Of a stretch of 64,000 nucleotides of DNA, positions 44,279 through 53,576 are shown one piece after another; the stretch's first letter is position 1; every line of letters begins with the position of its first letter. The stretch is from the NCBI GenBank assembly GCA_011390165.1, contig JAABSV010000012.1:1-64000 (forward strand). The letters are read 5' to 3'. The notes beneath the pieces were generated by a model. The model was not told the DNA's origin. It saw only the letters and a program-made list of their open reading frames with translations, and searched no databases. The position numbers and the translations under genes were made by a program. This DNA is from Desulfobulbaceae bacterium. GTDB taxonomy: Bacteria; Desulfobacterota; Desulfobulbia; Desulfobulbales; Desulfocapsaceae.

Positions 44279-45475
44279 TTACCCGGCCAGATTCTTGAAA
44301 ATTTCGTAGCCACCTACCCAGGTCCCTATCGCTGAGCCGATACTGGTGAGGAAGAAGACCAGAAAGACCCTGAGTAGACGGTTCCGCCACCAACCGCGGC
44401 AGGTGGCGATATCTTCTCCGGCGGTTTCGAATTCCCGCACCATTGGGGGAGAGGTGAGAACCTGCAGAAAGGCGCAGACGTAGCCGGCGCCGATTACCGG
44501 CGTCAGGCTGGTGATCGGGGCGGCGGCAAAGGCACCGAGTGTGGTAAGAGGGTGGGCTAGAGCGAGGAGGGCACCGATTGCAGCCGGTATGCCGTTGGCG
44601 AGAATCCAGAAGAGCAGGTTCTCCCCGGCCACAGCTGCGCCTTTCTGCACCCCGATGGCAATCAGGGCACCGATGATCAGCAGTGGAACCGACCAGCCGG
44701 CTATCTTGTACCCTCTGGAAACAGCCGGGATTTTGGTGATCTCGGCGATCTGGTGGGCGTTATCGACGGCAAATCCCTTGAGCATGCCGGCCAGATGGCC
44801 GGCGCCGACTACCGCTACCAACCGCTTGCCCGGTGAAGACTTGATCTTTTCGGCCAGGTAGATATCCCGCTCGTCGATGAGGACCCTTTTCAGATCGGGC
44901 AAGGTCTCGGCCATCTCGGCCATCATCTCGGAGAGCACATCGCTCTGCTTCAGTTGCTGCAGTTTCTCCTCCGAAATGGCACTACGGTCGAAGAGTCCGG
45001 TGAGCAGGGAGGCGAGGAGGTAGCCCTTTTTCCAGAACGAGGTGGATTTCCAGGCCCGGCGGAGGGTGATCCGGACATCACGGTCACAGAGGGAGAGGGG
45101 AATCTGCAACCGCTTGGCAGTCTCCGCAGCCATCAGCAGTTCGGCGCCTGGAAGGACGCCGAGTTGGCCGCCGAGCCGTTTCTGGTAGGAGGCCATGAGC
45201 AGGCTGACCAGCAGGGTGGAGAGCTGTTTGTTTTTGATGATCGTTTTCAGATCAAGGGACTGCCACTGCTGCTTCTGGCTCAGAGCACGATACCGTTTGT
45301 CGTCCAGTTCCAGACAGACGCAGTCAGGCTGTTCCTGCTCGATTACGGTCTTCACCAAATCAACCGACTCGCGGGAGATATGGGCGGTTCCCACCAGCAG
45401 GATAGTCCGGTCACCGTGCTCGATGATCCGAACATCCTCGCCGTACTGGTAGGCGGGAAAGGGGGTGTTTGTCAT
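44279..45475 (-). CDS. TraB/PrgY-family membrane protein
   Basis: A 398-residue protein. The N-terminal ~240 residues form a TraB domain: LLVGTAHIS near residue 27-35, VIEQEQPDCVCLELDDKRY with the conserved glutamate, and VAVVGAGHLAGM with the conserved histidine. The C-terminal ~150 residues hold about four membrane helices. Enterococcal TraB/PrgY lower pheromone activity; the broader family is predicted to be a metalloprotease-like fold in prokaryotes and eukaryotes. Function here is unknown. It lies between yhbY and the MltD-type gene on the minus strand. Confidence 0.85.
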   Translation of the reverse strand: MTNTPFPAYQYGEDVRIIEHGDRTILLVGTAHISRESVDLVKTVIEQEQPDCVCLELDDKRYRALSQKQQWQSLDLKTIIKNKQLSTLLVSLLMASYQKRLGGQLGVLPGAELLMAAETAKRLQIPLSLCDRDVRITLRRAWKSTSFWKKGYLLASLLTGLFDRSAISEEKLQQLKQSDVLSEMMAEMAETLPDLKRVLIDERDIYLAEKIKSSPGKRLVAVVGAGHLAGMLKGFAVDNAHQIAEITKIPAVSRGYKIAGWSVPLLIIGALIAIGVQKGAAVAGENLLFWILANGIPAAIGALLALAHPLTTLGAFAAAPITSLTPVIGAGYVCAFLQVLTSPPMVREFETAGEDIATCRGWWRNRLLRVFLVFFLTSIGSAIGTWVGGYEIFKNLAG

Positions 45476-45599
45476 GGTCGAGTTGGTGCTCTCCGTCGCT
45501 TTGCTCTCCGTCGGCGTTGCTCCCTCAGCCGGATGGGCCGGACCTGTCCATCATGCCTGGTTCGGCAGGTAAGAAAGGGCTGCCGGCCTTCGAGCCGGG

Positions 45600-47303
45600 T
45601 TATCCCTCGTGGATTATTAACGTGTTGCCGGGAAGAATCCGATCAGATTTGAGGTTGTTCCAGCTCTTGATATCCTGCGGTGAGGCACTGAACCGTCTGG
45701 AGATGGTCCACAGCGAATCCCCCCGGCGGACACTGTAGAGGTGAGAGCGCTCATCGTTGCCCACCAACCGGCGCTTGTACTCTCCGGCCCTGAGGGCGGT
45801 ATGGCTGGAATTATCACCGGCGGGGGAGGGAGCTGACGTCAAGGTGGCGGGGGCCGACCCGGTGTTGATATAGAGGGCCAACTGCTGGCCGATCTGCAGG
45901 GTGTGGCGGTTGCGCAGACCGTTCCAACTGACAACAAGATCGATGGGGACGCTGTACCGGCTGGAAATGGCTGAGAGGGTATCGCCTTTGGCTACCTGAT
46001 GGAGAATCAAGCTATCCCGGTTGGCAGCCATGATCCGGCCGGCACTGTTGGCCGGAAGAAGGCTGTAGCTGATGGTGTTGCGGGGAATGCGCAGGTTGCG
46101 TCCGGCGACCAGTTTGCCACTGCGGAGGTCGTTCACCTTGAGCAGTGTCGTCCGGTTGATCCCATAGTGTTTGCTGATCCCGGCCAGGGTTTCACCAGTT
46201 CGTATGGTATGGCTGATGTAGCCGGTGTTCACTGTCGAATGGAGCCGAGCCAGATTATCGCTGGCCAGGGCGGCGGACGCCGCCGGCACGTTGACTTCAC
46301 AGGCACCGGTGTCTGACGGGGTTCTCGGCTGGCGCAGATGCTGGTTCAGCCGTTTAATCTCTTTGACGGTGCTGCCGCTGACCAGGGCAATTGCTTCCAG
46401 ACTCAGGCCACCGGGGACGGTGATGCTCTCATAGTTCAGCGGCGGATGGTAGTCAATGGCTGTAAAACCGAACCGCTCCGGTTCCTTGGCGATGAGCAGG
46501 GCGGCGATCAGTTTGGGTACGTAGCGGCTGGTTTCCAGCGGCAGATATTTCTTGCCAGCCAGATCCCAGAAGTTGTTCACCTTATACTTGCTCAGCCCTT
46601 TGCGGATCCGCCCGGGGCCGCCGTTGTAGGCGGCGACGGCCAGGTGCCAGTCGCCAAACTCCTGATAGAGGTCGGCAAGATACTGGACAGCAGCCCGGGT
46701 TGATTTGAGGACGTCCCGCCGTTCATCAACATGGGCGTCAATGCGCAGGTGGTACTGTTTGCCGGTACCGGCCATGAACTGCCAAAGCCCCACTGCCTTG
46801 GCCCGGGAGGTGGCGGACTGGCTGAAACCACTCTCAATCATCGACAAATAGACAAGATCACGGGGGAGTCCGGCGGTCGCCAGTTCTTCCTCCATTATCT
46901 GCCGGTAGGCGGTCGATCTGGCCAGCCACAGGGCAAAGTGCTTGCGCTGACGGGTCTGAAAGAGGTTGAGATACATTTCAACCTGATTGTTATGGACGAT
47001 GGGAAAGTCGTAGACCACACTGTCGGAGGGGTGAAGGGTGACCGGTGCGGTCGACTTCTGCCAGATATCGGTCTGGCCGAGGGTGACAAGTTCCTCGTCC
47101 AGGCACATCTGCATCTCCAGATCCTCGAACTCCGGTTCTGCTGTTTCCGGAAGAGCGACTTCGGCACCCTCAAGGGGATCAGGGCGATCAAGCGGCGCAT
47201 CGACGAACAGTTCCCTGTCGGCACAGCCGCCAAGACCGAGCAGAACGGTAAGAAAGAAGGTGAGCAGCAGGAAGCGGAATGTTGCTGGTGCTGGCTGATT
47301 CAT
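45600..47303 (-). CDS. MltD-type lytic murein transglycosylase with three LysM domains
   Basis: A 567-residue envelope enzyme. The signal peptide ends in a lipobox LGGC (Cys27). The SLT domain carries the catalytic Glu157 in YLSMIESGFS, with AVGLWQFM and VAAYNGGPGRI. Three LysM peptidoglycan-binding repeats follow (HTIRTGETLAGISKHYGI, HQVAKGDTLSAISSRYSV, YSVRRGDSLWTISRRFSA). It cuts glycan strands non-hydrolytically. It diverges from the large class A PBP, so a cell-wall synthesis and a lysis gene share one promoter region. Confidence 0.92.
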   Translation of the reverse strand: MNQPAPATFRFLLLTFFLTVLLGLGGCADRELFVDAPLDRPDPLEGAEVALPETAEPEFEDLEMQMCLDEELVTLGQTDIWQKSTAPVTLHPSDSVVYDFPIVHNNQVEMYLNLFQTRQRKHFALWLARSTAYRQIMEEELATAGLPRDLVYLSMIESGFSQSATSRAKAVGLWQFMAGTGKQYHLRIDAHVDERRDVLKSTRAAVQYLADLYQEFGDWHLAVAAYNGGPGRIRKGLSKYKVNNFWDLAGKKYLPLETSRYVPKLIAALLIAKEPERFGFTAIDYHPPLNYESITVPGGLSLEAIALVSGSTVKEIKRLNQHLRQPRTPSDTGACEVNVPAASAALASDNLARLHSTVNTGYISHTIRTGETLAGISKHYGINRTTLLKVNDLRSGKLVAGRNLRIPRNTISYSLLPANSAGRIMAANRDSLILHQVAKGDTLSAISSRYSVPIDLVVSWNGLRNRHTLQIGQQLALYINTGSAPATLTSAPSPAGDNSSHTALRAGEYKRRLVGNDERSHLYSVRRGDSLWTISRRFSASPQDIKSWNNLKSDRILPGNTLIIHEG

Positions 47304-47366
47304 GAACGGTTTGACATGGTCCAGTATCGTCGGGGTTGGTGGCGGGAAAATGTTCGGCCATCGTTG

Positions 47367-47395
47367 TTGAGTTATCGCAGACAGCGGTGTACACT
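47367..47395 (+). promoter_or_regulatory. Predicted promoter of the large PBP gene
   Basis: TTGAGT (47367-47372) and TACACT (47390-47395) are 17 bases apart; each has four matches to the consensus. It would give a ~125-nt leader. The leader has a small CGGCC/GGCCG hairpin followed by GTTTTT (about 47472-47500), which might attenuate. Confidence 0.4.
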
Positions 47396-47526
47396 GGTCT
47401 TTTCATACCGACCGGCCACACCTCCTCGTATAAAACCGAACTGCCGGATAATTGCAAGATTTTATACGGCCTGTTTTCGGGGCCGGAACGTTTTTAGCCA
47501 AGTAAAGAGAGCAGAACGACCAGCTT

Positions 47527-50500
47527 ATGTTGAAAAAAATGTTGGCCATCTTTTTTCTCCTCGGCGTAATCGCCATCGCCGGAGGCGCCGGAGCCTATTA
47601 CCACCTGGTGGTTCTGTACCCCGGAGAGGAGATCGGTCGAGACAATATCCAGCGGATTCTCGCTCGGGAGAGTGAGGTCTACTACAGTGATGGGGAGACC
47701 AGGCTGGGGGTTTTCTTTGATACCGCTCATCGACAGTACGTGCCCTTTCGGGATATTCCCAAGGCTTTCGTCGATGCCCTGGTGGCGGCGGAAGACGAAC
47801 GTTTTTTCAGCCATATTGGCTTTGACCCCTTCGGGATAGCCCGGGCTGTGCTGCGTAATATCGAGGCCGGGCGAGTGGTGGAGGGAGGGAGCACGCTCAG
47901 CCAGCAGACCGCCAAAAACCTGTTCAAACGAACTGAACGGTCGCTTACCGAAAAACTTAAGGAACTGCTCTATGCCCTGCGTCTTGAGTACCACTACAGC
48001 AAGGAGGAGATCTTCGAGTTCTACGCCAACCAGTTCTATGTCAGTGGCAACGGCCATGGCCTGGGGGTGGCTGCCAGGTACTATTTTGACAAGGATCTTG
48101 CCGATCTCAGCCTGCTGGAATGCGCCTATATCGCCGGTAGCGTCAAGCGGCCCAATTTTTACAATCCGTTCATCAAGAAAACCGCTCCGGCGGCGGAGCA
48201 GGCCCGCCGGCAGGGGAAAATCCGCCTGAACTATGTTTTGGGCAAGATGAACAGTCTTGGTATGATCTCCGAAACCACCTACCGCCAGGCCCTGGCAGAA
48301 GAACTGGCTCTCAATCAGGGGCGAGTGGGCTATGCCCTCGATTACGCCCTCGAACAGGTGCGGGAGGCGGTCTCTTCCAGTGAACTGCAGGCGGCCCTGG
48401 AGGAACAAGGTATCGATAATATTGCCACATCCGGGGTGAGAATCATCACCACCGTCGACCAGGATCTGCAGCATCAGACCCTGATGCTGCTCCGCACGGA
48501 GTTGTCACGGTTGGATGTTCGTCTCCGGGGCTACGACCACGACGAGGTGCAGAGTGAACTGGCCGCCCTGGAGTACAGCGGCGACAGTGATCTGGAGGAA
48601 GGGGCCTTTCTCTTCGGAACAGTTACTGCGGTGAACGGTGAGAGGAAAAATGTGCGGCTGGAGGTGGAACTGGCGAAAAATCTCGGCGGCGGAGTGATTA
48701 CCAGCAGTGGTCTGGAGAAGTTGGTAACCGCCCTGGTCAAGTACCAGCGTCATCTCTGGACGGAGGTGGGGATCGAGGACCAGCAGAGTCTGCTGGCCGA
48801 ACTTCGCCCGGGAGATCGGGTTTGGGTGCGAGTGCTCAGCGTGGCGCCGGAGATTGAACTGGAACTGGCCCGGTATCCTTTTCTGCAGGGAGGGGCAATC
48901 ATCGTCCGCGACGGAATGATTAAAGGGATTGCCGGGGGAAGTGACAACCGCTTTTACAACCGGGCGACCCAGGCAAAGAGGACACTCGGTTCCGCCTTCA
49001 AGATCCTGGTGTATGCCGCTGCTCTTCAACTTGGCTGGAACAGTACCGATCTGCTCAACAACCAGCGGAATCTCTTTGTCTATCATGGGCAGCCCTATTT
49101 CCCCCGACCTGACCACCAGAGCCCTTTTGCCACGGTCTCCATGAACTGGGCGGGAGTGCTTTCCGAAAATCTCGCCTCGGTCTGGCTGCTCGCCCACCTT
49201 TGTGACCACCTTTCGATGAGCCAGTTCCGTGATCTGGCTGAAAACCTCGGTCTTGCCCCGCGAGTGGTTGATGGTGTGGAAGAACCCTATCGCAATTACC
49301 GGGCACGAATCCGCGACCGATACGGTATCGTCGTCACCCGCCAGACCCTGCGGGAGGCGGCCTATCGGCAGGCGGTGGCCAACCTGGAAAGCGACTTCAT
49401 CTTCGCCGGCAGGGTTGCCGAGTACCAGCTGATCAGAGAGCTTCCCTATGGCCATGACTTTCCGGCTTTTCGTCAAGAGGTGGAGGCCGTGCTGGCTAAA
49501 GGCGGGCTGGGCGAGTCGGCCCGACGGGAACTGGAACTCCGGCAGGCACTCCTCAGCAACCACTTCCTCCTTCTGGATTCGTCTCGGCAGCAATTGACCG
49601 CTTACCGGCGCCAGCTTATGGAAGCGGCTGGGGAGCCTTTTCTTGGCCAAGGTACCGGTGGCCTCTGGCATGATCAGGAGACTGCAACCTTTCATTTTTT
49701 TGCCAACCAAGGGGGGAGTTTCCCGCTCAGACCGGTAGCTGTCGAGCAATTGCGCCGTTACCTGGCCGGTCTTGACGATGGGGCCCGGCAAGAATTCTGG
49801 GAGAGCGTCCGCCTGGAGGGCCTTGCCCAGGTTGGTACAATCGACCGTGTTGTCCGCCAACTGGAAGAAGAGGAAAAAAAACTGGTTGATACCCTCCCCT
49901 ACAGCTTTGCAGTCCTTGCTCAGGTCGAGGATTTCCGGCAGACAGTCAGCCTCCAGTACCTGGTCCGCCTGGGGGAAGCGCTGGGGATTCGATCGTCGCT
50001 CGAGCCGGTACTCTCCTTTCCGCTTGGCTCAAGTGTGGTCAGTCTCCTTGAGGGTACCAGGATGTACGAGGCGCTCCTTACTGGTCGGGTGACCACCTTT
50101 GGTGCCAGTGAGGGGGATGGCGGCAACGATAACCTGGCTATCATCGACCGGATCGAGTCGCCGGATGGGCGAGTTCTCTATCGGCCGACACCATCGACCA
50201 CGACGGTCATCGACCGCAAAACCTCCCTTGCACTAGCCGGTATCCTGGAGAATGTCGTCAAATTCGGCACTGGTCGGGCCGCCGACCGGTCGGTGCGGTT
50301 CCGGGAGAAGGAGGGTGGGGGCGGTGCCGAGATCGCTGCTCTCGATTTAAAAGTCCCCCTGCTTGGCAAGACCGGCACCGCCAACAACTATACCAACGCC
50401 GCATTTCTCGGATATGTACCGGGGATTGCGGAGAGCGGTTCGGCAATGAGGCTGGAGGGGGGCTATGCGGTTGGGGTGTATGTCGGTTTTGACGACAATC

Positions 50501-50847
50501 AGGAGATGCGTCGGGGGTCAACCCGGATAACCGGTGCTTCCGGTGCTCTGCCGACCTGGAGTGGGATCGCCGAGGCAATCCTCGCCGAACAGCACTACCT
50601 GGAGAGGCTTGACCCGGTGGATCTTTCGTTTTATGGTCTGCGGATGGTCTGGCCGGAATTGGGCCAGAGCAACCTGGCTGCCGACCCTGATCAGGGGGGC
50701 AAAATAGTGGAACCGCCGGCCGAAGTGGGCGCTTCTGCACGCTACCAGCCGGCAATTTTGACCTTTGGTGAAAAAACAGCGGCCGGAAGATTTCTGCCGG
50801 AACGCAACTATCTGCCGTTTTGGCAACATGCGGCGAGCGGGGAGTGA
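47527..50847 (+). CDS. Unusually large class A penicillin-binding protein
   Basis: A 1106-residue bifunctional peptidoglycan synthase. One membrane anchor (residues 5-27) is followed by a GT51 domain with AAEDERFFSH (Glu89) and GGSTLSQQTAK. The transpeptidase motifs are SAFK (Ser489-Lys492), SEN (546-548) and KTG (948-950). Roughly 400 residues separate SEN from KTG, far more than the usual 120-200, owing to a helical, charged insertion (about residues 580-830). Between the two catalytic domains there is also an OB-like segment (about 340-465). Divergent from mltD, followed by a lipoprotein gene. It may be a clade-specific PBP whose insertion binds a partner. Confidence 0.88.
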   Translation: MLKKMLAIFFLLGVIAIAGGAGAYYHLVVLYPGEEIGRDNIQRILARESEVYYSDGETRLGVFFDTAHRQYVPFRDIPKAFVDALVAAEDERFFSHIGFDPFGIARAVLRNIEAGRVVEGGSTLSQQTAKNLFKRTERSLTEKLKELLYALRLEYHYSKEEIFEFYANQFYVSGNGHGLGVAARYYFDKDLADLSLLECAYIAGSVKRPNFYNPFIKKTAPAAEQARRQGKIRLNYVLGKMNSLGMISETTYRQALAEELALNQGRVGYALDYALEQVREAVSSSELQAALEEQGIDNIATSGVRIITTVDQDLQHQTLMLLRTELSRLDVRLRGYDHDEVQSELAALEYSGDSDLEEGAFLFGTVTAVNGERKNVRLEVELAKNLGGGVITSSGLEKLVTALVKYQRHLWTEVGIEDQQSLLAELRPGDRVWVRVLSVAPEIELELARYPFLQGGAIIVRDGMIKGIAGGSDNRFYNRATQAKRTLGSAFKILVYAAALQLGWNSTDLLNNQRNLFVYHGQPYFPRPDHQSPFATVSMNWAGVLSENLASVWLLAHLCDHLSMSQFRDLAENLGLAPRVVDGVEEPYRNYRARIRDRYGIVVTRQTLREAAYRQAVANLESDFIFAGRVAEYQLIRELPYGHDFPAFRQEVEAVLAKGGLGESARRELELRQALLSNHFLLLDSSRQQLTAYRRQLMEAAGEPFLGQGTGGLWHDQETATFHFFANQGGSFPLRPVAVEQLRRYLAGLDDGARQEFWESVRLEGLAQVGTIDRVVRQLEEEEKKLVDTLPYSFAVLAQVEDFRQTVSLQYLVRLGEALGIRSSLEPVLSFPLGSSVVSLLEGTRMYEALLTGRVTTFGASEGDGGNDNLAIIDRIESPDGRVLYRPTPSTTTVIDRKTSLALAGILENVVKFGTGRAADRSVRFREKEGGGGAEIAALDLKVPLLGKTGTANNYTNAAFLGYVPGIAESGSAMRLEGGYAVGVYVGFDDNQEMRRGSTRITGASGALPTWSGIAEAILAEQHYLERLDPVDLSFYGLRMVWPELGQSNLAADPDQGGKIVEPPAEVGASARYQPAILTFGEKTAAGRFLPERNYLPFWQHAASGE

Positions 50848-50857
50848 GGGTGCAGGT

Positions 50858-52678
50858 ATGAAACGAAGAGCTTTGATTCTGGGTGCAGTTCTGGTCGCGG
50901 TAGCCCTTGGTGGTTGTGCCGTACCGAAAAAGTCCCTGGTTCGCCAGCCACCGCCGGTGTCGCCGGTGGTGCCGGTGGTTCAGCAGACGCCGCCAGCGAC
51001 GGAAACGCTGCCACAGGTGCGTCTGGAGATCCCGCAGGTGGACAGGGGAAAGGAACAGGCTGCCGAAACGGAAATGGCGGCAACCACCTATTTGAGTGAG
51101 CGAATTTTCGTCTATGGGGAGAAGCTTGAACGGTGGAAGGCACTCGATGCGCAGGCAGTTTCCAGCCAACTCAGCGAAACCGAAGCCGCCGAGATGGTCA
51201 GCTGCTTCCGACAGCTCCAGCAGGTGATGAGTGGCTACAGCCAGTTGCGCGCCCAGTTGCTGCAGGGCTCGGCTGTGGCTGGCAGGGGTGGCTGGGAGGA
51301 GGAGATGGCCACTCTGCAGCGGCAGGATATCGAGTTTCTGGAAGAACCCTGTGGGCTTATGCTGGCTGAGCCTCCGGCTGAAGAGGTGCTGCCCATCGCT
51401 CAGGAGATTGGCGGAGAGCTGGCTCGGTTCGAAGCGGAAATAGGTCTGCAGAGTGCTGCCGGTGCCTACGAGGAGGTGGTCCGGAAATGGTCCGAGGTTC
51501 CGCCAGACCAGCAGGTGTGGCTGCCGTTGTCCACCCGCCTTGCCGTCGCCAAAGCCCTGCTGGCCCTTCATCAGGAGGAACCGGCGGCGGAGGTGTACCA
51601 GCAGATGGTGGCGCAGATGACGAGTAACGAGGAACAGCCCGCTGATCTCTTCTCCCTGCGTAAAGTTCTTGCCGACATATACGTCGCTGCCGGGCGTTAC
51701 CCCGCAGCTGCCCTGCAATACCAGCAGATTCTGGATGATTTCACCACAGCCAGGCAGTTGGAAGAGTGGGCGAAACTCCATCTTTCCATTCTTGAACGGG
51801 CCGATGACGGAGCGGATGAGCTGAAGGATTACGGTGCCATCCTGAGAAATTATCTTGGTTATGTGGCCGAGCGTGACGGTTTCTCGCTGCTCTGGCAGGG
51901 GGAGAAATTCCTCACCAGTTACCCCTACTCAGCGGTGGCGGCCAATGTTGAAATGATTATGGAAAAGACCTCTGCCGCAGCTGGAGAGTGGTTTAATCAG
52001 TTCCTTGCCGAGGTGGATCGGCTTAGCGCCGAGAAGCGCTACAGCGAGGCTTTGGAATTGCTCCAGAGTTTTCCGGTGGATATTGTCGGTGCCGACCAGC
52101 TGGTAGTGATTCAGGAAAAAAATGAGTCGGTGCTCCTCGCCGAGGCGGTGGAACGGGAAACGGAACGGATGGGGCAGCTGCAGGATCTGCAGAACCGCTG
52201 GAATAATGGCATGCTGTTGGCCAATGCCAAACGGTATGACGAGGCGATCGAGGTGTTTGCCGGTTTGCTCGACAGCGAGTACGCGGTTCGGGCGGAGGCC
52301 AGGATCAAGGAACTTTCCCTGGAGGCAGCCAAGGAGGAACGGAAGAAGGCCGCCGACATCTTTATCCGCTACACCAAGACCACCGACCTGGAGAGCCGGA
52401 AAACGCTGCTGCTGGAGACCAGGCGGGTGCTACGGGCAATTCTGGTCAACTATCCGGAGGTGGATATTGCCGCCAAGGTGGCTGACAATATCCGCCGGGT
52501 GGAGGAGGAAATGAATCTGGTAGACCCCGGGCTGCTGCTCCAGGCTGACGTAGAGGAGCCCGCCAGGCCCCTGGATGGGGTCGATCAGGTGTTCGCCCCG
52601 ACGACTCCGCCAGCTGGGGCCGCGTCGCCGTCCCTTCGGGTGGCACCGACCGCGGTTGGGCGGCCAGTGGCGCAGTGA
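50858..52678 (+). CDS. Large helical lipoprotein with TPR-like repeats
   Basis: A 606-residue protein whose signal peptide ends in a lipobox LGGC (Cys20). After a Pro/Val-rich linker (about 25-60) the rest is alpha-helical with TPR-like units, for example AVAKALLALHQEEPAAEVYQ, VLADIYVAAGRYPAAALQYQ and MLLANAKRYDEAIEVFAGLL, and ends in a Pro/Ala-rich tail. I do not recognise the family. It follows the large PBP gene by 10 bases, so it could be an outer-membrane partner of that PBP, as LpoA (also a TPR lipoprotein) is for PBP1A in E. coli. This link is inference from layout and context. Confidence 0.75.
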   Translation: MKRRALILGAVLVAVALGGCAVPKKSLVRQPPPVSPVVPVVQQTPPATETLPQVRLEIPQVDRGKEQAAETEMAATTYLSERIFVYGEKLERWKALDAQAVSSQLSETEAAEMVSCFRQLQQVMSGYSQLRAQLLQGSAVAGRGGWEEEMATLQRQDIEFLEEPCGLMLAEPPAEEVLPIAQEIGGELARFEAEIGLQSAAGAYEEVVRKWSEVPPDQQVWLPLSTRLAVAKALLALHQEEPAAEVYQQMVAQMTSNEEQPADLFSLRKVLADIYVAAGRYPAAALQYQQILDDFTTARQLEEWAKLHLSILERADDGADELKDYGAILRNYLGYVAERDGFSLLWQGEKFLTSYPYSAVAANVEMIMEKTSAAAGEWFNQFLAEVDRLSAEKRYSEALELLQSFPVDIVGADQLVVIQEKNESVLLAEAVERETERMGQLQDLQNRWNNGMLLANAKRYDEAIEVFAGLLDSEYAVRAEARIKELSLEAAKEERKKAADIFIRYTKTTDLESRKTLLLETRRVLRAILVNYPEVDIAAKVADNIRRVEEEMNLVDPGLLLQADVEEPARPLDGVDQVFAPTTPPAGAASPSLRVAPTAVGRPVAQ

Positions 52679-52691
52679 GAGAGGTGGGCGA

Positions 52692-53366
52692 TTATTCGCG
52701 GAGACGTATGGTGAGGAGCCCCTCCCCGACGCCGATGGCCTCGACACCATCGGCGAAGGCCTGCCAGAATCCGGGGTCGGCGCCAAACTCTTCGACCAAG
52801 TCAACATTTTTGATTCCGCCAAGCCAGCTGTTGGGCATTGGCAGGCCCATGACGCTTACTCCGTGCAACTTTGCCACCGGCCGGCCACTCCGGTAGGCCA
52901 GCTCGGCACCGGCGGTTATTTTCAGGGTCTGCCCACCAAGTACCGGCAGATCCGGATCAAGGGGAAGAAGCAGCTTGATGCTGATCAGGTTTTCGGCCAG
53001 ATCAATGGCCAGTTTGTCGGCCAGGTCGGTGTTTTTGGCGATCAGGGCATTGAGCTCGCGTTCGCTGAAGCTGATCTCCCGAGAGAGACCTGCCTCGCTG
53101 TACCGTTCCGGTTGTAACACCTTGCTCTCCCGGCCATCGGCAGAGGGCTGGGTCAGGGCGGCGACGCCTGTCAGTTTGCTCTGCAGTTCGTTCTCCTCCG
53201 CGGCAGTGAGGAGTACCGGGGTGAAGGGCGCCGGAAAGAGAAACAGCCGGACAAGCAAGAAGGTGACGAGGATGGCGATGGCCGTTGCGGCACCGACCAT
53301 CGTCAACACCTGCATGCCGGAAAATCCTTTACCGGGGAGTGGCGGCGGGCTGGGTTGGATTTCCAT
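52692..53366 (-). CDS. Hypothetical membrane-anchored protein
   Basis: A 224-residue protein with a short Pro-rich cytoplasmic N-terminus and one hydrophobic helix (about residues 20-45), followed by a soluble, probably periplasmic domain. That domain has REISFSERELNALIAKN, LAIDLAENLISIKLLLPLDPD and GVSVMGLPMPNSWLGGIKN, a pattern seen in uncharacterised deltaproteobacterial proteins. No catalytic motif is evident. It converges on the lipoprotein gene with 13 bases between stops; the ATG at 53366 is preceded by AGGAGAA. Confidence 0.7.
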   Translation of the reverse strand: MEIQPSPPPLPGKGFSGMQVLTMVGAATAIAILVTFLLVRLFLFPAPFTPVLLTAAEENELQSKLTGVAALTQPSADGRESKVLQPERYSEAGLSREISFSERELNALIAKNTDLADKLAIDLAENLISIKLLLPLDPDLPVLGGQTLKITAGAELAYRSGRPVAKLHGVSVMGLPMPNSWLGGIKNVDLVEEFGADPGFWQAFADGVEAIGVGEGLLTIRLRE

Positions 53367-53404
53367 TGGTTCTCCTTTCTTTGCGAAGTGTTCTAACAGT
53401 TTTA

Positions 53405-53538
53405 CTGTGAACCGTTCACCAGCACCCTTTTCGCCCGGTCAAACCACTTCACAGAGACTCTAGCTCGACGGCCTGTCTGAACGAACCTGGAGCACTGGTT
53501 GACGGGTACAATCCGAGTTCTGCAGCCTTTTGCTGCAC
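53405..53538 (+). repeat. Dispersed intergenic element, copy 2
   Basis: Starts with a GTGAA-CCG-TTCAC hairpin, then CCAGCACCCTTTTCG, CCCGGTCAAACC, CTCGACGGCCTGTCTGAACGAACCTGGAGCA in pieces, and ends with GTTCTGCAGCC and a TGCAGC/GCTGCA hairpin. It lies in the gap between the hypothetical membrane protein (minus) and the DJ-1 gene (plus). Compared with copy 1 it is ~10 bases shorter. Confidence 0.75.
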
Positions 53539-53576
53539 ACAGGTGAGATCACCTTTTACTCTACATTGGAGCATAT

